A stretch of DNA of 64,000 bases, taken from assembly GCF_019049625.1 (NCBI RefSeq), contig NZ_JAFMOY010000133.1, positions 310,001-374,000 on the forward strand, read 5' to 3'. Both the position numbers and the translations under genes were made by a program. This document shows, in pieces, positions 58,874 to 64,000 of the stretch. Position 1 is the stretch's first letter. Each line of letters starts with the position of its first letter. Below the pieces are notes generated by a model, which saw only the letters and a list, made by a program, of their open reading frames with translations, did not search any database and was not told where the DNA came from. This stretch comes from Rahnella ecdela (GTDB taxonomy: Bacteria; Pseudomonadota; Gammaproteobacteria; Enterobacterales; Enterobacteriaceae).

Positions 58874-60100
58874 TTATTTCAATCGAAGCGAATCGTCCTG
58901 TAACCACTCGGGTAAATCATTCAGCCCCATCGCCTGACGGACCAGTTTCGGTTTCACGCCCGGCAGGGAATCTGCCAGTGTCAGACCGATATCGCGCAGC
59001 AGCTTCCTGGCAGGATTATCACCGGCAAACAGTTCACGGAAGCCCTGCATACCCGCCAGCATCAGCGCGGCGCTATGTTTGCGGCGGCGCTCATAGCGGC
59101 GCAGATACATGTGCTGGCCGAAATCTTTGCCTTCTTTTTGCAGGCGTCTGATTTCAGACGCCAGTTCAGCGGCATCCATGAATCCTAAATTAACGCCCTG
59201 CCCGGCCAGCGGATGCACGGTGTGGGCTGCGTCGCCAACCAGTGCCAGACGTTGTCCGGCAAAACTACGGGCATAACGCCCAGTCAGCGGGAAGGTCATA
59301 CGCTCGCTTTCCACGGAACAAACTCCGAGACGCAGGTCAAAGGTGCTGGCGAGGATTTTGTTGAACTCTTCAGGCTCCAGCGCGCTCAGACGCTGCGCTT
59401 CATCCGGCGATACTGACCAGACGATAGAAGATAAATGCGCATCTGTCAGGGGCAGAAACGCCAGAATACCTTCTCCGTGGAAGACCTGGCGTGCAACAGA
59501 CTGGTGCGGTTCTACAGTGCGGATGGTCGCAACCAGTGCATGATGGCGGTAATCCCAGAACGTCAGCGGAATGTCGGCGTGCTGACGCAGCCATGACTGC
59601 GCGCCGTCCGCGCCGACCACTAACCTTGCGGTGAGCTGACGGTCGTCATTAAGAGTAATAAACGCCTCATTTTCGCCCCATGCCACATTCTTCAGGGTCG
59701 CGGGTGCAAGCAACGTGATATCGGTAGATTTTTCCGCACGTTGCCACAAGGCGCGGTGGATCACCTGATTTTCGATGATATGCCCCAGATGGCTGAAACC
59801 GTATTCTTCGCTACGGAACCCGATTTTGCCGAAGCTGTCGCGATCCCAGACTTCCATCCCCTGATAGGCATTCGCACGCTGAGCAATAATGCTGTCCCAG
59901 ACGCCGATATATTGCAGCAGACGTTCACTGGCAGCATTAATAGCAGAAACCCGTAAACCTGGCTGTTTCGGTAACGGTGAATCAAGTTCCGGTTGCTGAT
60001 TTTCCAGCACCGCAACGCGCAGGCCGCTGCCCTGTAAACCGCATGCCAGCGCCAGACCGACCATTCCGCCACCGGCGATAACCACATCAAAAGATTGCAT
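58874..60100 (-). CDS. ubiI: 2-polyprenylphenol hydroxylase UbiI (VisC)
   Basis: FAD monooxygenase that hydroxylates C5 of the ubiquinone ring. The start at 60100 (MQSFDVVIAGGGMVGLALACGL) follows AGGAACA and gives 408 residues (E. coli 400). The FAD motif GGGMVG, the DG segment GADGAQSWLR and GDAAHTVHPLAGQGVNLG are intact. It follows ubiH by 17 bp in the pepP-ubiH-ubiI operon. Confidence 0.96.
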   Translation of the reverse strand: MQSFDVVIAGGGMVGLALACGLQGSGLRVAVLENQQPELDSPLPKQPGLRVSAINAASERLLQYIGVWDSIIAQRANAYQGMEVWDRDSFGKIGFRSEEYGFSHLGHIIENQVIHRALWQRAEKSTDITLLAPATLKNVAWGENEAFITLNDDRQLTARLVVGADGAQSWLRQHADIPLTFWDYRHHALVATIRTVEPHQSVARQVFHGEGILAFLPLTDAHLSSIVWSVSPDEAQRLSALEPEEFNKILASTFDLRLGVCSVESERMTFPLTGRYARSFAGQRLALVGDAAHTVHPLAGQGVNLGFMDAAELASEIRRLQKEGKDFGQHMYLRRYERRRKHSAALMLAGMQGFRELFAGDNPARKLLRDIGLTLADSLPGVKPKLVRQAMGLNDLPEWLQDDSLRLK

Positions 60101-60117
60101 AATTGTTCCTGTAAGGA

Positions 60118-61296
60118 TTAACGATCGCCCCAACCTAAGGTTCTGCGTGTGAAAGCATCGCGCAACGGCGTGATGCCTTCCATCGCCAGCAGACCGAGGT
60201 TACGTCCGACCATTAGCGGCAGCCAGCGGTTGGCAAAGAGGTGGATCAGACCATCGGTCACGCCGACAGTTGCTTGCTGGTCCGGCTGACGGCGCTGCTG
60301 ATATTCACTCAGCACGCGGTAACTGCCGACATCGTTACCCTTCGCCGCCGTACTGGCCAGCGTTTCCGCCAGCGTCATGACATCGCGCAGACCGAGGTTA
60401 AAGCCCTGCCCGGCAATAGGATGCAGCGTTTGCGCGGCATTGCCGACCAGCGCCAGACGATGGCTGATATGGCTGTTGGCTTTCTGTAATTGCAGCGGAT
60501 AACTGAAACGTTTACCGGCCTGTTTCATCGTACCCAGACGCCAGCCAAACGCTTTTTGCAGCTCGCTGAGGAACTGCGCCTCGCTCCAGTTATCGATTTC
60601 TTCTTTCGCTTCACGCGGATGACACCAGACCAGAGAACTGCGCCCATCGGACATTGGGAGCAGCGCCAGCGGCCCATGTTTTGTGAATCGCTCAAAAGCA
60701 CGGCCATTGTGCGGCTCGCTGGTGGCCACGTTGGCGATCACGGCAATCTGACCATAATCTTCGCGCTGCCAGCCAATATTGCAGGCTTTTGCCAGCGAAG
60801 AATGCGAACCGTCAGCGGCCACAAGCAGCTGTGCAGTCAGCGTTTCACCCGTATCAAGCGTCACGCTGGCTGAATCCTGCGAGCGCGCGACATCGGTGAC
60901 TTTCGCCGGACAATGCAACGTCACACCGGGTGCATTTTTCAGCATGGTAAACAGACGCTTGCCGACTTCGTGCAGTTCAACCACCTGCCCCAGCGCTTCC
61001 ACGCCGTAATGGGCGGCATTGAGATTCACAAAGGCCGCATGACCGCGGTCACTGACGTGGATATCACGGATGGGCGTGGCGATGGCTTTCAGCGCAGGCC
61101 AGATCCCAACGCGCGCTAACTGTTGGCATGTACCCTGCGCCAGCGCAATCGAACGGGCATCAAAACCCGGATGCCCGTGATGTTCCGGCGCAGTGGCTTC
61201 CACCAGATGCACCGGCAAAGTGCCTTTCGTCAGCGAAGAAATAGCCAGCGCCAGCGAGGCACCGGTCATTCCGCCGCCAACAATTACGATGCTCAT
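60118..61296 (-). CDS. ubiH: 2-octaprenyl-6-methoxyphenol hydroxylase UbiH
   Basis: FAD monooxygenase that hydroxylates C1 of the ubiquinone ring. The 392-residue product has the E. coli length, the FAD motif IVIVGGGMTGASLALA, AADGSHSSLAKA and GNAAQTLHPIAGQGFNLG, where the usual Asp before the two Ala is Asn, as in E. coli UbiH. One base separates its start from the pepP stop. A paralogue of ubiI. Confidence 0.96.
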   Translation of the reverse strand: MSIVIVGGGMTGASLALAISSLTKGTLPVHLVEATAPEHHGHPGFDARSIALAQGTCQQLARVGIWPALKAIATPIRDIHVSDRGHAAFVNLNAAHYGVEALGQVVELHEVGKRLFTMLKNAPGVTLHCPAKVTDVARSQDSASVTLDTGETLTAQLLVAADGSHSSLAKACNIGWQREDYGQIAVIANVATSEPHNGRAFERFTKHGPLALLPMSDGRSSLVWCHPREAKEEIDNWSEAQFLSELQKAFGWRLGTMKQAGKRFSYPLQLQKANSHISHRLALVGNAAQTLHPIAGQGFNLGLRDVMTLAETLASTAAKGNDVGSYRVLSEYQQRRQPDQQATVGVTDGLIHLFANRWLPLMVGRNLGLLAMEGITPLRDAFTRRTLGWGDR

Positions 61297-61297
61297 A

Positions 61298-62614
61298 TTA
61301 TTTCTGTGCCGCCGCCATTAACGCTTCAATATCATCGGCTTCTTTCACCACATCACCGGTAAGAATTTCAATGCCGGTGGCGGTTATCAGAATGTCGTCT
61401 TCGATGCGGATACCGATACCGCGATACGCTTCCGGTACGTCAGCGTCCGGCGCGATATACAGACCAGGTTCAACAGTCAGCACCATGCCAGGCTCCAGCG
61501 TACGGCTGCGGTCAACCGAGCCATAATGACCGACGTCATGAACGTCCAGCCCGAGCCAATGAGACAAACCGTGCATGAAGAACTGGCGGTGCGCCTGTTC
61601 AGCGTAAAGGGTTTCAACGTCACCTTTCATCACGCCCAGTTTCACCAGACCTTCAATCATTACGCGCACTGCGGCTTCGGTCGCGGCCTGGATGCTGCTG
61701 CCCGGCGCGAGGACTTCCAGCGCTTTATATTCTGACGCCAGCACGATGTCGTAGATTTCACGCTGTGCTTTGCTGAATTTGCCGTTCACCGGGAATGTAC
61801 GGGTGATATCACCGGCGTAACCCTGATATTCACAACCGGCGTCGATCAGCACTAAATCTCCGTCACGAAGTTCACATTCGTTTTCGGTGTAATGCAGGAT
61901 GCAGCCGTTTTCACCACCGCCCACAATGGTGTTGTAGGAAGGATAACGCGCCCCGTGGCGGTTAAATTCGTGATGAATTTCGCCTTCAAGCTGGTATTCA
62001 AACATGCCCGGACGGCATTTTTCCATCGCACGGGTATGGGCCAGCGCGGTGATTTGCCCAGCGCGACGCATGATGGCGATTTCTTCAGCCGATTTGAACA
62101 GACGCATGTCGTGCACCCACGGACGCCAGTCAGTGACGGTAGCCGGAGCAGAGAAGTTCTGGCGAAAACCTTTGCGCAGTTTTTCCATTGCACGGTTTAC
62201 GATTTCATCGGCATAGGCGTAATCGCCCTGTGCGTGATACACCACGTCCAGGCCGTTGAGCAGGAGATGAAGCTGGTCGTTGATGTCGTCAAAAGGCAGC
62301 GCTTTGGTCACACCAAGTTTGGCGGGGGCAGCTTCCTGACCTAAACGACGACCGAACCAGATTTCAGCGGTGAGATCACGTACCCGGTTGAACAGCACGC
62401 TGTGATTATGATTTTCATCACTTTTCACCAAAATCAGCACTGCTTCCGGCTCGTTGAAACCGGTGAAGTACCAGAAATCACTGCTCTGACGATACGGGTA
62501 TTCACTGTCGGCACTGCGTGGTGCTTCCGGCGCAGAAAAAATTATCGCAGCGCTTCCCGGTGCCATCTTCGCTAACAGCGCCTGACGACGATTCTCGTAC
62601 TCTTGCTGAGTCAT
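61298..62614 (-). CDS. pepP: Xaa-Pro aminopeptidase PepP
   Basis: Manganese aminopeptidase P that removes N-terminal residues before proline. The start at 62614 (MTQQEYENRRQALLAKMAPG) follows CAGGAGAAGG and gives 438 residues (E. coli 441). The N-terminal creatinase-like domain precedes the metal site: Asp in LIDAGCEYQGYAGDITRTF, His in HGLSHWLGLDVHD, and Glu in TVEPGLY and RIEDD. First gene of pepP-ubiH-ubiI. Confidence 0.96.
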   Translation of the reverse strand: MTQQEYENRRQALLAKMAPGSAAIIFSAPEAPRSADSEYPYRQSSDFWYFTGFNEPEAVLILVKSDENHNHSVLFNRVRDLTAEIWFGRRLGQEAAPAKLGVTKALPFDDINDQLHLLLNGLDVVYHAQGDYAYADEIVNRAMEKLRKGFRQNFSAPATVTDWRPWVHDMRLFKSAEEIAIMRRAGQITALAHTRAMEKCRPGMFEYQLEGEIHHEFNRHGARYPSYNTIVGGGENGCILHYTENECELRDGDLVLIDAGCEYQGYAGDITRTFPVNGKFSKAQREIYDIVLASEYKALEVLAPGSSIQAATEAAVRVMIEGLVKLGVMKGDVETLYAEQAHRQFFMHGLSHWLGLDVHDVGHYGSVDRSRTLEPGMVLTVEPGLYIAPDADVPEAYRGIGIRIEDDILITATGIEILTGDVVKEADDIEALMAAAQK

Positions 62615-62656
62615 CACCTTCTCCTGAAATCGTTTTAATGTGTGCAATCGCTTTAT

Positions 62657-62702
62657 TTAATGCAATGTACCGTTGATGCCATCAAACATTAATGCAATGT
62701 AC
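62657..62702. repeat. Direct repeat at the ygfB 3' end
   Basis: TTAATGCAATGTAC at 62657-62670 and again at 62689-62702, 32 bp apart. The second copy contains the ygfB stop and last codons (RTLH, then stop), so the first looks like a partial duplication of the ygfB 3' end. Confidence 0.7.
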
Positions 62703-63261
62703 GGTGGTTTTCCGCAGCCGTCGGGAGGCTGTGACCAAATTCACCAAAGCACAGAATCGCCGCAACGCGAACGTACTCGACGACTTCTTCTAAAGATTGC
62801 GCCAGTTGTTCCTGATCTTCATCTTCGTCGTAGCCAAGTTGCGCGATGCTACGCAAATCATCGATAGCTTCACCGACCTCGCCTTTCACTTTAGCGAGTT
62901 TTGGTTGCATCATGCCCAGACCAAGCAGGAAGTGGTTGACCCATCCGGCCAGCGCATCAGCACGCTCAAAGACGTGTTTTTCATCGTCAGGCATCAGCAT
63001 TTTAAACTCGAAGCTGTCATCTTCGAGGGTGTCTGACGTCACTTTGCGCAGTTGCTGGAGCAAATCAGCCAGCGTGTGCGGGAAGGCCATGCCTTCATTA
63101 GTCAGATCATGCACCATCGTCAGCCAGCTGCCGTCGCGATTGCCACCGCACAGCAAGCCACTGATCAAACCGTGCATTTCTGCTGCGGTCAAAGCAACCG
63201 ATTGTTGTTTCAGGTTTTGATCCAACGAATCGTAAGTAGGGTAAGTATTCTCAATAGACAT
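62689..63261 (-). CDS. ygfB: YgfB/YecA family protein
   Basis: Small conserved protein of unclear role (UPF0149), linked in Pseudomonas to regulation of ampDh3. The start at 63261 ([15 protein letters not shown]) gives 190 residues, near E. coli (192). Family blocks [15 protein letters not shown] and [12 protein letters not shown], and [22 protein letters not shown], are present. Head of the ygfB-pepP-ubiH-ubiI cluster, divergent from zapA. Confidence 0.95.
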   Translation of the reverse strand: MSIENTYPTYDSLDQNLKQQSVALTAAEMHGLISGLLCGGNRDGSWLTMVHDLTNEGMAFPHTLADLLQQLRKVTSDTLEDDSFEFKMLMPDDEKHVFERADALAGWVNHFLLGLGMMQPKLAKVKGEVGEAIDDLRSIAQLGYDEDEDQEQLAQSLEEVVEYVRVAAILCFGEFGHSLPTAAENHRTLH

Positions 63262-63514
63262 GCGCATTCGCCATCGTTGGCTGGTTAAGTTCGTGTTATG
63301 CTACCACCAAGGTCTGTCGTAGTACCAGATTAGCAGCCCGCGATCGGGTGGTATAAGACATGAATGGCACGCCCTGAACAATCGGGCAGCAGTCAGCCGG
63401 TCATGGGGTTGTAACCTGGTATTGAGATAGTTATAGTGGCGCCCGCTTCCAACATCCTGCGCCAGGTCGTAGTGGTCACGTTGGGGCGGACGAATAATTC
63501 AGCAGGAAGGTGGC

Positions 63515-63844
63515 ATGTCTGCACAACCGGTAGATATTCAAATTTTTGGTCGCTCTTTACGAGTGAATTGTCCGCCAGAACAACAGGAAGCACTGAATCT
63601 GGCAGCTGATGATCTTAATCAGCGGTTGCAAGATCTGAAAGTTCGCACTAGAGTCACCAATACAGAGCAACTGGTTTTCATCGCGGCATTGAACGTATGT
63701 CACGAACTTGCTCAGGAAAGGTTGAAAACGCGCGACTACGCATCCAATATGGAACAACGTATCCGGATGTTGCAACAAACCATCGAGCAGGCATTGCTCG
63801 AACAAGGCCGGATCTCTGAACGTGAAGGGGCGCCTTTCGAATAA
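63515..63844 (+). CDS. zapA: Cell division protein ZapA
   Basis: FtsZ-binding protein that stabilises the Z ring. The 109-residue product has the E. coli length, the N-terminal globular FtsZ-binding part ([18 protein letters not shown]) and a C-terminal coiled coil (about 50-100, with [19 protein letters not shown]). GCAGGAAGGTGGC precedes the ATG. 6S RNA follows by 47 bp, as in E. coli (zapA-ssrS). Confidence 0.96.
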   Translation: MSAQPVDIQIFGRSLRVNCPPEQQEALNLAADDLNQRLQDLKVRTRVTNTEQLVFIAALNVCHELAQERLKTRDYASNMEQRIRMLQQTIEQALLEQGRISEREGAPFE

Positions 63845-63891
63845 AACACGTTGCTGACTGACTGGTCACAGGTCGTCAGAAACGGTAAAAA

Positions 63892-64000
63892 ATTTCTCTG
63901 AGATGTTCGCCAGCGGGCCCGTCCCCTGAGCCGATAATTAGTACCAACAGAATGTGATGATCCGTAATCGGTGCGCATGCTCGGTCCGTCCGAGAAGCCT
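63892..64000 (+). ncRNA. ssrS: 6S RNA, 5' part (truncated by window end)
   Basis: From ATTTCTCTGAGATGTTCGC onward the sequence follows E. coli 6S RNA closely (GCGGGCC, TCCCCTGAGCC, GCATGCTCGGTCCGTCCGAG). The RNA sequesters sigma-70 RNA polymerase in stationary phase. Only about 109 of roughly 184 bases are inside the window. It lies after zapA, as in E. coli. Confidence 0.96.

Overview
The window is chromosomal DNA of an enterobacterium. The tmRNA tag reading frame encodes ANDENYALAA, and the core proteins (LepB, LepA, RpoE, NadB, GatB, GatC, GcvT, ZapA) read as close relatives of the E. coli ones. Gene order and some accessory content suggest Yersiniaceae or a neighbouring group (Rahnella-like); the genus is inference only. 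No phage, plasmid, transposase, integrase or CRISPR array was seen.

Layout. (1) 1-19870 is conserved core: era-rnc-lepB-lepA, an unrecognised membrane protein, rseC-rseB-rseA-rpoE with a short rseD-like leader ORF and an internal sigma-E-type promoter, nadB, trmN6, srmB, grcA with an FNR site, ung, grpE with a sigma-32 promoter, nadK, LexA-controlled recN, bamE, rnfH-ratA, smpB and tmRNA (ssrA). (2) 19870-38700 is accessory metabolism: an orphan amino-acid binding protein, a galactitol operon (gatZABCDY with divergent gatR), three GNAT acetyltransferases, ada with its Ada box, a peptide/amino-acid operon (M20 amidohydrolase, binding protein, M28-type peptidase, GNAT) with a divergent LysR regulator, a PhzF-like protein, an orphan IucD-type hydroxylase and trhA (yqfA). 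(3) 38700-52680 sits between genes that are near neighbours in E. coli (yqfA and ygfF). It carries an HD-domain protein, an eight-gene allose/allulose-type ABC operon and a divergent PTS IIB-IIC-alpha-mannosidase operon. (4) 52687-64000 returns to core: ygfF, a pair of inverted ~200-bp repeats, gcvT-gcvH-gcvP, pepP-ubiH-ubiI, ygfB, zapA and the 5' part of 6S RNA.

How the parts work together. The sigma-E operon, bamE and lepB serve envelope biogenesis and stress; smpB/ssrA, lepA, rnc, era and srmB serve RNA processing and translation; gcvTHP supplies one-carbon units; ubiI/ubiH make ubiquinone. The accessory blocks are uptake-plus-catabolism modules for galactitol, a rare hexose, an alpha-mannoside and probably modified amino acids or dipeptides.

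Most unusual points: the inverted ~200-bp repeat pair between ygfF and gcvP; a cluster of four TGACCGTT(T) repeats plus a CRP-like site between the rare-sugar and PTS operons; a strong intrinsic terminator just ahead of the PTS IIB gene; a PTS with no IIA; a sugar operon with two kinases and two permeases; and an M28-type peptidase that lacks the usual Glu-Glu pair. None proves a new system; the divergent rare-sugar/mannoside locus (39.7-52.7 kb) is the best candidate for undescribed regulation or substrate use.
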